From Cyanobium sp. CACIAM 14 (GTDB lineage: Bacteria; Cyanobacteriota; Cyanobacteriia; PCC-6307; Cyanobiaceae): a DNA stretch of 34,750 nt. This document shows, piece after piece, positions 7,493-14,600 of this stretch. Positions within the stretch are counted from its first letter, which is position 1. Each line of letters starts with the position of its first letter. The stretch is taken from assembly GCA_000708525.1 (NCBI GenBank), contig JMRP01000030.1, forward strand, positions 1 to 34,750, read 5' to 3'. The notes under the pieces are model-generated. The model ran no database searches, had not been told where the DNA came from, and was given only the letters and a program-made list of their open reading frames with translations. Made by a program: the position numbers and the translations under genes.

Positions 7493-7610
7493 CGACGGCC
7501 TCCCGGGCGGCAGATCCGCCCCATTGTGGCGATCGGGCGGTCCCGCTCCGGTGACGACGGCAACCGGACACCCCCGCCAGACTGGCGACGGGTCCTGACG
7601 ATGTCCGCCG

Positions 7611-8231
7611 GTGAGCGTCCCCTCCGCCGTCTCCGCCCCGGGGCCCCTCCGCCGGAATCCCCTGTGGACCCGGGCCTTCCATGCCTTCAACCTGCTGGTG
7701 CTGCTGGTGATGGCGGCCAGCGGCCTGCAGATCTACAACGCCAATCCCGTCTTCGGCGGCAGGGAGGGAGCCACGGTTCCGGCGCTGTTCACGCTGGGGG
7801 GCTGGCTGGCCGGCGCCCGCGACTGGCACTTCGGCTTCATGGGGCTCTATGCCGCCAACCTGGGGCTGTGGACCTGTCTGCTGCTGCAGCGGCGTCACCG
7901 CCGTCTGGCCGCCGCGGGAGACCTGGGCACCCTGAGGGCCAGTGGCAATGCTCCCAAACGGCGCCTGGCCGCCCACCGGATCACTTACACCCTGATGCTG
8001 ATCGTGCTGGCCTTCAGCCTGATCAGCGGTCTGGCGATGTACAAGCCGGCCCAGTTCTGGTGGCTGGTGTCCCTGTTCGCCTTCGCCGAACCGGCGGGCC
8101 ACCCCAGCTGGCAGGTGCTGCGGGTGTGTCACTTCGCCACCATCCCCGCCATCGCCCTGCTCCTGGCGGTCCATGTGGGGCTCTCCTGGCGCATCGGCGG
8201 CCTGCGGCTGCTGCGGGCCATGGTCTTCTGA
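7611..8231 (+). CDS. Cytochrome b561-like (di-heme b) membrane subunit
   Basis: A 206-residue protein with four membrane helices and well-placed histidines: His24 (RAFHAFNLLVLLVMAASGL), His73 (DWHFGFMGLYAAN), His122 (AAHRITYTLMLIVLAFSLISG), His174 (CHFATIPAIALLLAVHV) and His188. This fits the cytochrome b/b561 family used as membrane anchors for periplasmic oxidoreductases. The start is GTG at 7611. The molybdopterin oxidoreductase gene begins one base after its stop codon, so the two almost certainly form one enzyme, with the cytochrome passing electrons between quinone or plastoquinone and the Mo subunit, as in MsrP/MsrQ-type or sulfite-oxidase-like systems (inference by analogy). Confidence 0.88.
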   Translation: MSVPSAVSAPGPLRRNPLWTRAFHAFNLLVLLVMAASGLQIYNANPVFGGREGATVPALFTLGGWLAGARDWHFGFMGLYAANLGLWTCLLLQRRHRRLAAAGDLGTLRASGNAPKRRLAAHRITYTLMLIVLAFSLISGLAMYKPAQFWWLVSLFAFAEPAGHPSWQVLRVCHFATIPAIALLLAVHVGLSWRIGGLRLLRAMVF

Positions 8232-8232
8232 G

Positions 8233-8961
8233 ATGCCCGACCCGTTCCCGACGCCGTCCCCCTCTGGGGTGCTGAGCCGCCGACGCTCCCTCGGCCTGCT
8301 CCTGGGGAGCGGATCCTCCCTGGTGCTGGGCGGCTGCGCCCTCGACGGCTGGAGTGGGACGGTGGGTGCGGCCACCCAGCCGCTGAACGAGCGCGTCGAG
8401 GCCCTGCTCCAGAGGCGCGGGACGGTGCCGGAGTTCGACCGCCGCCAGGTGCAGCCGGAGGCCCTGCTGATCAACAGCTTCAACGGCACCCCCCGGATCG
8501 AGCCCGCCAGCTACCGGCTCGCCGTGGCGGGCGCGGTGCAACGTCCGCTGCGGCTGGATCTGGCGGCCCTGGCCGCGCTGCCTCAGAGGGAGTGCGTCAT
8601 CCGTCACGTCTGCGTCGAGGGCTGGGCGGCGATCGTGGCCTGGTCGGGGCCTCGCCTGGCCGACGTGCTGGCCCTGGCGGGACCCTCCCCCCTGGCGGGG
8701 TATCTGGCGATCCGCTCGGCCGATCAGTACTTCGAAACCTGGGATCTGGCCTCCGCCCTGCACCCCCAGACCCTGCTCGCCACCCACATGAACGGAGCGC
8801 CGTTGGCCGCGGGCAACGGCGCTCCGGTGCGGCTGGCGAGTCCCATCAAGCTCGGCTACAAGCAGAGCAAGTGGGTCACCGGCCTGGAGCTGATGAGCCG
8901 CCTGGGGGAGCGGCGGGGAACCTGGGAGGACCAGGGCTACGAGTGGTTCGCCGGGCTCTGA
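8233..8961 (+). CDS. Exported molybdopterin-dependent oxidoreductase (sulfite-oxidase fold)
   Basis: A 242-residue protein. The N-terminus has a twin-arginine signal with SRRRSLGLLLG (residues 15-25) and a lipobox-like LGGC ending at Cys35, so it is probably exported folded and possibly lipid-anchored. The body is the sulfite-oxidase/YedY molybdopterin domain: INSFNGTPRIEPASYRLAVAG, then HVCVEGW, whose Cys127 is the expected Mo ligand, followed by IVAWSGPRLADVL, SADQYFETWD and SPIKLGYKQSKWVTGLEL. The length matches single-domain members without a dimerisation domain. Substrate is unknown: sulfite, methionine sulfoxide or another small oxide are possible. It is paired with the cytochrome b gene one base upstream. 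Its stop is 4 bases from the stop of the convergent DM13 gene. Confidence 0.9.
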   Translation: MPDPFPTPSPSGVLSRRRSLGLLLGSGSSLVLGGCALDGWSGTVGAATQPLNERVEALLQRRGTVPEFDRRQVQPEALLINSFNGTPRIEPASYRLAVAGAVQRPLRLDLAALAALPQRECVIRHVCVEGWAAIVAWSGPRLADVLALAGPSPLAGYLAIRSADQYFETWDLASALHPQTLLATHMNGAPLAAGNGAPVRLASPIKLGYKQSKWVTGLELMSRLGERRGTWEDQGYEWFAGL

Positions 8962-8965
8962 GCCC

Positions 8966-9520
8966 TCAGCTCTGCAGGGGGGCCCAGGCCATGGTGGCGT
9001 TGAACTTCCTGCACCAGATCAGCACCGATTTCTGCGCGGACAGATCGATCGAGGCGGGGATCACGTAGCTCTGGGCACCCTTGCTCGATTTCAGCCTGGC
9101 CAGCTCCGTGTAGGTGCCGGGCTTGAGCGGATAGCCGGGGGCCTTCGTCGCCGCCAGCGGCGTGGCCGAGGAGCTGAAGATCACCCGCAGATCGGGAGCC
9201 ATGGCGTTGGTCATGAAGTCGGCGCTGAGGGTGAGCACCTTCCTGCCGCCCTCCTCGCTGATGGTGAAGCCGCCCGTCACGGGAGCCTCGGCCTTGCGGA
9301 AGCTGCCCGATGCCTTCGCCATACCCATACCCATACCCATGCCCATGCCCATGCCCATGCCCTTGTTCATGGGCTTCATCTGGGCGGTGAGGAGGGCCGC
9401 GGTGCCCTGGCCCGCAGGCGAGTCAAGCGATGCGGCATGCAGGGCGAGCCCGGAGAGGGTGGTGGCGGCCAGCACGGTGAGCGTGCTGCTGACGGTGAGG
9501 GAGAGGGGGAAACGGGACAT
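8966..9520 (-). CDS. Secreted DM13-domain protein with Met-Gly repeat
   Basis: A 184-residue protein with a signal peptide at about 1-31 (hydrophobic core, ending LALHAAS). Residues 48-67 are Met-rich, MKPMNKG followed by seven alternating Met-Gly steps. Residues about 70-182 form a DM13 domain: FRKAEAPVTGGFTISEEGG, DLRVIFSS, GTYTELARLKSSKGAQSYVIP, SVLIWCRKFNATMAWAPL. DM13 domains are proposed electron-transfer or redox modules with a conserved Cys, here in IWC. The Met-Gly stretch could bind copper or another soft metal (inference). It converges with the Mo-oxidoreductase gene, which also faces the periplasm, so a shared redox role is possible but unproven. Confidence 0.85.
   Translation of the reverse strand: MSRFPLSLTVSSTLTVLAATTLSGLALHAASLDSPAGQGTAALLTAQMKPMNKGMGMGMGMGMGMGMAKASGSFRKAEAPVTGGFTISEEGGRKVLTLSADFMTNAMAPDLRVIFSSSATPLAATKAPGYPLKPGTYTELARLKSSKGAQSYVIPASIDLSAQKSVLIWCRKFNATMAWAPLQS
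9320..9361. repeat. Hexanucleotide repeat encoding (Met-Gly)n
   Basis: Seven 6-bp units, read on the plus strand as CATACC three times and CATGCC three to four times, lie inside the DM13 gene and encode alternating Met and Gly. The two codon variants in blocks suggest growth by slippage. Because the unit is six bases, length changes keep the reading frame and only alter the number of Met-Gly steps. Confidence 0.85.
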
Positions 9521-9593
9521 GCTGAGGTCGGCGAATGGAGGAGCGAGAGCCGGTGAGCCTGATCGTCACGGCCAGCGCCTGGAGCTATTACCG

Positions 9594-10586
9594 ATGAACC
9601 CCCGGATCGGATGGCCGTCCCTTCCCCTGGCGCTCTACATCCTGCTGCGGGGGCTCGATGCCACCGTGCTCAAGGGCCTGCAGGACTACGGCCTTCAGCA
9701 TCCGGTGCGAGGTGAGAACCCGATCAGCTTCTGCAACGTGTTCTTCCTGGCCCAGCTCACCGTGGGGCTGGCGGCCCTGCTCCCCGGGCGGCGCACCCTG
9801 GCGGCGGATCTGGCGCGGCTGGGGCCGGCGGATCGGCGGCTGCTGGCCCTCGATGCCCTCCTGGGGCTGTTCCTCGGGCCGATCGCCTACTACCTCGCCC
9901 TGGAATCCCTCCCGGTGATCAGCCAGACCCTGCTGTTCGCCCTGGTGCTGCCCGTCTCCGCCGTTCTGGCCCGCTGGCGGCTCGGGGAGGCCCTCCCCGG
10001 AGGCTTCTGGCTGAGCGTGCCCCTGATCGGGGCCGGTCTGGTGCTGCCCCAGGCGGCCATGGCCATGGGGGTCTGGCGGATGGATCAGGCGGCCGGTCTC
10101 GCCTGGGCCCTGGTGGGAGTGCTGGCCTTCTCCGGCTCGGCGGTCAGTGGCCGCGCCATCGCCGGCCGGGGCTGGCCTCCCGCCGTCACGGTCGGTGTGC
10201 CCACTCTGCTCACGGCCCTGGTGTTCGCGGGGATCGCCCTGGTCCTGTTCGGGCCCCACCATTTCCTGCTGCTGCGGCTGTGGTGGCTGGTGGGGGTGAT
10301 CGGCCTGTACGCCCTCACCCTCTCCCTCGGCCGTGAGCTGGCCCTGCGACGGGCCTATCGCCACTGCAGCGTCGTCGTGGTCTCCCTCTGGGGCTCCCTG
10401 ACCTTGGTGGTGGCCGTGCTGAGCGCCGCCCTGCTGCTGGGGGAACCCCTCACCGGCCGCGTGCTGGCCGGTTCGGCCCTGGTGCTGGGGGGAGTGCTCG
10501 CCAGCCGTTGGAGCGGGCCCATCCGATCGGCCCCGTCGCCGGTATCCGGGACACGGGACGCTGACCGGATGCCACCTTGGCCCTGA
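9594..10586 (+). CDS. EamA/DMT-superfamily permease
   Basis: A 330-residue membrane protein with about ten hydrophobic helices in two halves. It has the feel of EamA/DMT proteins: LGLFLGPIAYYLALESLPVISQTLLFALVLPVSAVLARWRLGE in the first half and VVVSLWGSLTLVVAVLSAALLLGEPLTGRVLAGSALVLGGVLAS in the second, each carrying the 'L-GE' end-of-helix signature. The substrate is unknown; relatives export amino acids, sugars or metabolites. The ATG at 9594 begins MNPRIGWPSLPLALYILLRG; the longer in-frame reading from 9162 is antisense to the DM13 gene and is rejected. The 3' end overlaps the ECF sigma factor start by about 10 bases, so the permease may be co-transcribed with that regulatory unit. Confidence 0.88.
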   Translation: MNPRIGWPSLPLALYILLRGLDATVLKGLQDYGLQHPVRGENPISFCNVFFLAQLTVGLAALLPGRRTLAADLARLGPADRRLLALDALLGLFLGPIAYYLALESLPVISQTLLFALVLPVSAVLARWRLGEALPGGFWLSVPLIGAGLVLPQAAMAMGVWRMDQAAGLAWALVGVLAFSGSAVSGRAIAGRGWPPAVTVGVPTLLTALVFAGIALVLFGPHHFLLLRLWWLVGVIGLYALTLSLGRELALRRAYRHCSVVVVSLWGSLTLVVAVLSAALLLGEPLTGRVLAGSALVLGGVLASRWSGPIRSAPSPVSGTRDADRMPPWP

Positions 10587-11164
10587 ACCCCTCCGACACC
10601 GAAACCCCCGCGCGCCGCTCCCTTCTGGGCAGTGGGCTGGGCGGGGCCAACGGGGAAGACGCCGATCTGGGGGAGCTGTACGACAACTGCGGCGGCCCCG
10701 TCTACCGGCTGGCCCTGCGGCTCTGCCGCTCGGCCCACGAGGCGGAGGACCTCACCCACGACGTCTTCCTGCGCTACTGGCAGCAGGGCCGCTACGACCC
10801 CGCCCGGGGCCCGGTGCTGGCCTACCTGCTGCTGCTGACGCGCTCGATGGCGATCAACCGCATCAACCAGCGCGCCACCCGCTGGCAGCTGGTGCAACGC
10901 TGGTCGGAGCACCTCTTCCCCGCGGCCGTGCCCACGCCCCATGAGAGTGCCGAGGCCGAGGATCTGGCGGAGCGGGTCCGCGCCGCCCTGGCCGCCATCC
11001 CCGCCAACCAGCGGCAGGTGCTGGAGATGGCCTACTACGAGGGACTGAGCCAGTCGGCGATCGGTGCCCTGCTGGAGCTGCCCCTCGGCACCGTCAAGAC
11101 CCGCGCCCGTCAGGGCCTGATCCGCCTGCGCGCCCTGCTCGTCGACTCCCCCGGCACACCATGA
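10577..11164 (+). CDS. ECF-type sigma-70 factor (SigK-like)
   Basis: A 195-residue RNA polymerase sigma factor with only regions 2 and 4, as in extracytoplasmic-function sigmas. Region 2 covers about 34-100: LYDNCGGPVYRLALRLC, then AEDLTHDVFLRYWQ (the core-binding and -10 helix) and LLLTRSMAINRINQRAT. Region 4 covers about 132-188: ALAAIPANQRQVLEMAYYEGLSQSAIGALLELPLGTVKTRARQGLIRLR, the -35-binding helix-turn-helix. The start is TTG at 10577, overlapping the permease end. The stop overlaps the anti-sigma ATG by four bases (ATGA). The pairing with an RskA-like membrane protein indicates that the sigma is held at the membrane until a signal frees it. Confidence 0.93.
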   Translation: MALNPSDTETPARRSLLGSGLGGANGEDADLGELYDNCGGPVYRLALRLCRSAHEAEDLTHDVFLRYWQQGRYDPARGPVLAYLLLLTRSMAINRINQRATRWQLVQRWSEHLFPAAVPTPHESAEAEDLAERVRAALAAIPANQRQVLEMAYYEGLSQSAIGALLELPLGTVKTRARQGLIRLRALLVDSPGTP

Positions 11165-11859
11165 CCCCCGACACCCCCGCCAGCCTCGATGACGCCGGCA
11201 TCGACGCCCTTCTGGCCGGCCATGCCCTTGGGGACCTGGAGGAGGACGAGCGGGAGCGGCTGGCCGTGCTGCTGCGCGAGCGGCCGGAGCTGCGCCACCG
11301 GCTGGAGGAGTTCCGCACCACCCTCGACCTGCTGCCCCTGGCGCTGCCGGCCGATGCGGCCCCCCCTGCGGCCCTGCGCCGGCGGCTGCTGCAGCCGCGC
11401 GCCGCGGCGAGGCCCTGGACCACCTGGCTGGTGCCCGCCCTGCTGGGGCTCGGCCTGCTGCTGCTCGGCGGCGAGCTCCACCGGACCCGCCAGCAGCTGG
11501 CCGCCCTCCAGCGCCAGCTGCCGGCCCGGGTGAGCCAGCGGCACAGGCTGCCCCTGAAGGCGGTGCAGACCGGCCAGCGGGCCTCGGGGGAGGTGCTCGT
11601 CACCGGCAACCGCACCCACAACATGCTCATGCTCGAGGACCTGCCGCCGCTGCCGCCGCACCACACCTACCGTCTCTGGGCCACCGTGGACGGGCGGACG
11701 GTGGGCTGCGTGCCTTTCGTGCCCAACGCCCTCGGCCAGGTGGCCATGCCCATCCCCCTCTCCCCCACCAGCGAGGCCAGCGCCGTCAGGGTGAGCATCG
11801 AACGCCGCCCCGACGGCCGGGTGCCCGAGGGGCCCGTGGTGCTCACCAGTTCCCTCTGA
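11161..11859 (+). CDS. RskA-like membrane anti-sigma factor
   Basis: A 232-residue protein. Residues 1-80 are the cytoplasmic sigma-binding part: ALLAGHALGDLEEDERERLAVLLRERPELRHRLEEF is the usual anti-sigma helical start. Residues about 86-104 form one membrane helix (TWLVPALLGLGLLLLGGEL), followed by a short coiled coil (RTRQQLAALQRQL). The outer part from about 125 is an RskA domain with LMLEDLPPLPPHHTYRLWATVDGRTVGCVPF. There is no HxxxCxxC zinc motif, so redox control through a zinc site, as in ZAS-type anti-sigmas, is unlikely. It overlaps the sigma gene by four bases and is followed after three bases by the cupin gene, making a three-gene unit. Confidence 0.9.
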   Translation: MTPDTPASLDDAGIDALLAGHALGDLEEDERERLAVLLRERPELRHRLEEFRTTLDLLPLALPADAAPPAALRRRLLQPRAAARPWTTWLVPALLGLGLLLLGGELHRTRQQLAALQRQLPARVSQRHRLPLKAVQTGQRASGEVLVTGNRTHNMLMLEDLPPLPPHHTYRLWATVDGRTVGCVPFVPNALGQVAMPIPLSPTSEASAVRVSIERRPDGRVPEGPVVLTSSL

Positions 11860-11862
11860 GCC

Positions 11863-12579
11863 ATGGCCGTCTCCCCCGTCCCTTCCAGGATCCATGCCGA
11901 TCTGAGCCGGCCGGCCGTGGCGCGCAGCGGCGATCTGCCCTGGCTGCCGTCGCCCCTGAGCGGGGTGGAACGCCGGCTGCTGGAGCGGGACGGCGGAGAG
12001 GTGGCCCGGGCCACGTCGATCGTCCGCTATGCCCCCGGCAGCCACTTCGCCGCCCATGTCCATGGCGGCGGCGAGGAGTTCCTGGTGCTCGAGGGGGTCT
12101 TCTCCGATGAGCAGGGCGACTACGGCGCCGGCACCTACGTGCGCAATCCGGTGGGTTCCGCCCATGCCCCCTTCAGCCGCCAGGGCTGCGTGATCTTCGT
12201 GAAGCTGCGCCAGATGGACCCCGCCGACCAGCGGCGGGTGGTGCTCGACACCCGCAGCTCCGCCTGGCTGCCGGGCCTGGTGCCCGGTCTCTCGGTGCTG
12301 CCCCTGCACGGTTTCGGCCCCGAGCAGGTGGCGCTGGTGCGCTGGGCTCCCGGCACCCGCTTCCCCGACCACGGACATCCCGGTGGCGAGGAGATCCTGG
12401 TGCTCGAAGGTGTGTTCGAGGACGAGCGGGGCGCCTATCCGGCGGGCACCTGGCTGCGCCATCCGGCCGGCAGCCGCCACACCCCCTGCAGCGACAGCGG
12501 CTGCCTGATCTGGGTCAAGACGGGCCACCTCCCGGCCGCGGCGCCCCGCCGCGCAGGGGAGCCAGCGCGAGGGCGCTGA
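11863..12579 (+). CDS. Double ChrR-type cupin protein
   Basis: A 238-residue protein of two similar cupin domains. The first (about 45-120) has HFAAHVHGGGEEFLVLEGVF with His65, His67 and Glu71/72, and a later His101. The second (about 155-225) repeats it as RFPDHGHPGGEEILVLEGVF with His170, His172, Glu176/177 and His206. Both end in a similar segment (GCVIFVK, GCLIWVK), showing an internal duplication, and both keep the metal ligands. ChrR-type cupins are best known as the sensory half of ChrR, the zinc anti-sigma of the singlet-oxygen ECF sigma RpoE. Here the cupin stands alone behind an RskA-type anti-sigma. A role in signal sensing or detoxification is inferred. The 3' end overlaps the convergent znuB gene by 65 bases. 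Confidence 0.87.
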   Translation: MAVSPVPSRIHADLSRPAVARSGDLPWLPSPLSGVERRLLERDGGEVARATSIVRYAPGSHFAAHVHGGGEEFLVLEGVFSDEQGDYGAGTYVRNPVGSAHAPFSRQGCVIFVKLRQMDPADQRRVVLDTRSSAWLPGLVPGLSVLPLHGFGPEQVALVRWAPGTRFPDHGHPGGEEILVLEGVFEDERGAYPAGTWLRHPAGSRHTPCSDSGCLIWVKTGHLPAAAPRRAGEPARGR

Positions 12580-13366
12580 GGAATCCCAGCAGCTGGGCGA
12601 TCACCACGCAGGGGCCGGAGGGCAGGGTGAAGGCCGCGGAGAGGAGCAGGCCCAGGACGGCACAGCTGGCCCCCAGGCCCGCGGCCAGGGCCACGTAGCT
12701 GCCGAAGCGACGGCTCACCAGCCGCGAGGCGCAGGCCGGGATCACCACGAAGGCGCTGATCAGCAGCACCCCCACGGCCTTGATCGAGATGGCCACCACC
12801 ACGGCCAGCAGCACCAGGAACAGCAGCCGCTGCACGGGAACGGCGACCCCACGGGAGAGAGCCAGCGACTCGTCGAGGCTGAGCAGCACCTGGTCCCGCC
12901 GGCTGAGGGCGAGATAGGCGGTGGTGGCGACGAGCAGCGAGGCGATCAGGGCCAGGTCGGTCCAGGTGACGCCGAGGATGTCGCCGAAGAGCAGCTGCTG
13001 GATCCCGCCCCGGTAGACCTGCAGCAGGCTGAGGGCCACCACGGCGATGGCGAGGGAGGAGGAGTAGACGATGTTCAGCAGGGCATCCGCCGGCAGGCGG
13101 CTGCCCTGCACCAGCTGGTTGGTCAGCAGGGCGAACAGCACCGCGAAGGGGATCAGCACCAGGGTGGGATCGAGGCCCAGCAGGAGGCCGAGGGTGATCC
13201 CGAGCAGGGCGGAATGACCCAGGGCATCACTGAAGAAGGACAGCTGACGCAGCACCGCGAAGCTGCCCAGCAGCCCGCCGAGGGCACCGCTCAGCAGCCC
13301 TCCGAGCAGCGCCCGCTGCATGAAGGGGAGCTGCAGCAGGTCGGCCAGGGTCGAGGCCTGCGTCAT
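12515..13366 (-). CDS. znuB: Zinc/manganese ABC transporter permease (ZnuB-like)
   Basis: A 283-residue ABC-3 family permease with about eight membrane helices. Family marks are LGGLLSGALGGLLGSFAVLRQLSFFSDALGHSALLGITLG near the start, with the conserved FFSDALGHSAL segment, and ISIKAVGVLLISAFVVIPACASRL in the second half. The protein would form the channel for zinc (or manganese) delivered by the ZnuA-like protein encoded 70 bases upstream. No ATP-binding gene lies between or next to these two genes, so the ATPase must come from elsewhere or be missing. The C-terminus is Gly/Pro-rich and overlaps the end of the cupin gene on the other strand. Confidence 0.9.
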   Translation of the reverse strand: MTQASTLADLLQLPFMQRALLGGLLSGALGGLLGSFAVLRQLSFFSDALGHSALLGITLGLLLGLDPTLVLIPFAVLFALLTNQLVQGSRLPADALLNIVYSSSLAIAVVALSLLQVYRGGIQQLLFGDILGVTWTDLALIASLLVATTAYLALSRRDQVLLSLDESLALSRGVAVPVQRLLFLVLLAVVVAISIKAVGVLLISAFVVIPACASRLVSRRFGSYVALAAGLGASCAVLGLLLSAAFTLPSGPCVVIAQLLGFLSALALAPLRGGAPRPGGGPS

Positions 13367-13436
13367 GGGCGTGGCTCGCGGTCCATGGACGTCTTCGGCT
13401 CAGGGTACCGAGGCCGCCCGGCCCCCTCGACGGCGC

Positions 13437-14393
13437 TCAGCCGCCGAAGGCGGCCAGCAGCCGCTGCACGTTGCGGCGCATCCTGGCGATGTAGTGCTCG
13501 GCCAGTTGGTTGCCCTGGGTCTGCGGCGCGGCGGCGGGGCCGGTCTCCATCGGATCGAAGAGGCTCAGCGTCACCCCCAGATCGGCGGCGAGGGCGTTGA
13601 AGGAGCGGCTCCCTTCCTGGGGTTCGCTGAGCAGGGCCTTCAGCGCACTGGCCCTCACCCGTTCGCTGACCCGCTGCAGGTCGGCGGGGCTGGGGTTCTG
13701 CTCGGGGACCTCCACCAGGAACTCGGCCTCGAGGCCATAGCGGTCGGCGAAGTAGGGGGCGAAATCGTGGAAGGCCACGAAGCTCCTGCCGGCATAGGGG
13801 CGCAGCTGACGCTCCAGATCGGCGTCCAGGCGCTTCAGCTGGCCGGTGAGGGCGGCGGCGTTGCGCTCGAAGGTGGCACGGCAGGCCGGCCTCGCCTGAC
13901 TCAGGCCGGCACGGATGGTCTCCACCTGCTGCATCGCCCGGCGGGGATCGAGCCAGACGTGGGGGTTCACCGGTCCGCCGAGATGGCCGTGGCCGCCGGA
14001 ACCGCCATCGGGACTGGCAAGGGTCCGGAGTCCGGCGCTGGCCTCGATCACCCTGAGCCGGGGGTTGCCCGCATTGGCGATCAGCTTGTCGAGGAAATCC
14101 TCCAGGCCGAGGCCGTTGCGCACCAGCACCGTCGCATCCCGCAGCTTCACCAGATCGCCGGGGGACGCCTGGAACTCATGGGGCCCGACGCCGGGGGGCA
14201 ACAGGGGCGTCACGGTGACGCAATCACCGCCCACGGCCGTCGTGAAGGCGGTGATCGGGAAGATCGTGGTGACCACCCTGAGGGGCTCCCCGGCCGGTGC
14301 GTCGATCGGAGCTCTGGGGGCTTGGGTGGAGGCGCAGGCGCTGAGCATTCCGGTGCAGAGCACCAGGGCCAGGGCGGAGCGAACACGACGCAT
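13437..14393 (-). CDS. znuA: Zinc-binding lipoprotein of ABC transporter (ZnuA-like)
   Basis: A 318-residue cluster A-I substrate-binding protein. It has a lipoprotein signal (MRRVRSALALVLCTGMLSAC, lipidation at Cys20) and then VVTTIFPITAFTTAVGGD. Metal-ligand positions are His72 (GPHEFQASPGD), His145 (NPHVWLDP), His209 (AFHDFAPYF) and Asp280 (LFDP). A short Gly/His loop, GGSGGHGHLGG (130-140), stands where zinc-specific members carry a His-rich loop, although it is much shorter here. This favours zinc over manganese, with moderate certainty. The ATG is 30 bases downstream of a Zur-like inverted repeat. znuB follows in the same direction; the ATPase gene normally found in such clusters is absent. 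Confidence 0.9.
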   Translation of the reverse strand: MRRVRSALALVLCTGMLSACASTQAPRAPIDAPAGEPLRVVTTIFPITAFTTAVGGDCVTVTPLLPPGVGPHEFQASPGDLVKLRDATVLVRNGLGLEDFLDKLIANAGNPRLRVIEASAGLRTLASPDGGSGGHGHLGGPVNPHVWLDPRRAMQQVETIRAGLSQARPACRATFERNAAALTGQLKRLDADLERQLRPYAGRSFVAFHDFAPYFADRYGLEAEFLVEVPEQNPSPADLQRVSERVRASALKALLSEPQEGSRSFNALAADLGVTLSLFDPMETGPAAAPQTQGNQLAEHYIARMRRNVQRLLAAFGG

Positions 14394-14423
14394 CGGCGTG
14401 GGGAGGCCGGCGCCTCGGGCCTG

Positions 14424-14444
14424 GAATGAGAACGATACTCATTC
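14424..14444. promoter_or_regulatory. Zur/Fur-type box upstream of znuA
   Basis: GAATGAG and CTCATTC form a perfect 7-bp inverted repeat around a 7-base centre. The inner 15 bases, TGAGAACGATACTCA, match the Zur/Fur-type pattern TGATAATNATTATCA at most positions. It lies 30 bases before the znuA start codon and is AT-rich compared with its surroundings. Zinc-dependent repression of znuA-znuB is the likely role (inference from site and context). Confidence 0.7.
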
Positions 14445-14455
14445 GGCCAATCGTT

Positions 14456-14572
14456 TCAGGGGGCCGCGTGGGCCACGACCTCCGAGGCGAGGGCCAGTGA
14501 GGCCGCCAGCAGCAGGAAGCGGCCGGCCCGGCAGAACAGCCTGGACGTGACGACGAATCCGATCGGAATCAT
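14456..14572 (-). CDS. Small 38-residue single-helix protein
   Basis: A short reading frame starting MIPIGFVVTSRLFCRAGRFL and continuing as a hydrophobic stretch (LLLAASLALASEVV). A GGAG ribosome-binding sequence sits six bases before the ATG. It follows the upstream small gene (stop at 14601) by 28 bases in the same direction, so the two could share a transcript. It would make a one-helix membrane protein. I do not recognise a family. It ends 11 bases before the Zur-like box, so it belongs to the region upstream of znuA rather than to its transcript. Confidence 0.4.
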   Translation of the reverse strand: MIPIGFVVTSRLFCRAGRFLLLAASLALASEVVAHAAP

Positions 14573-14600
14573 GGGGAACTCCGGCAGAGGGCAGGGGGGA

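Noticed and set aside
13367-13436. Remnant of a znuC ATPase between znuA and znuB
   Set aside because: The 70 bases translate in no frame to Walker or signature-type sequence.
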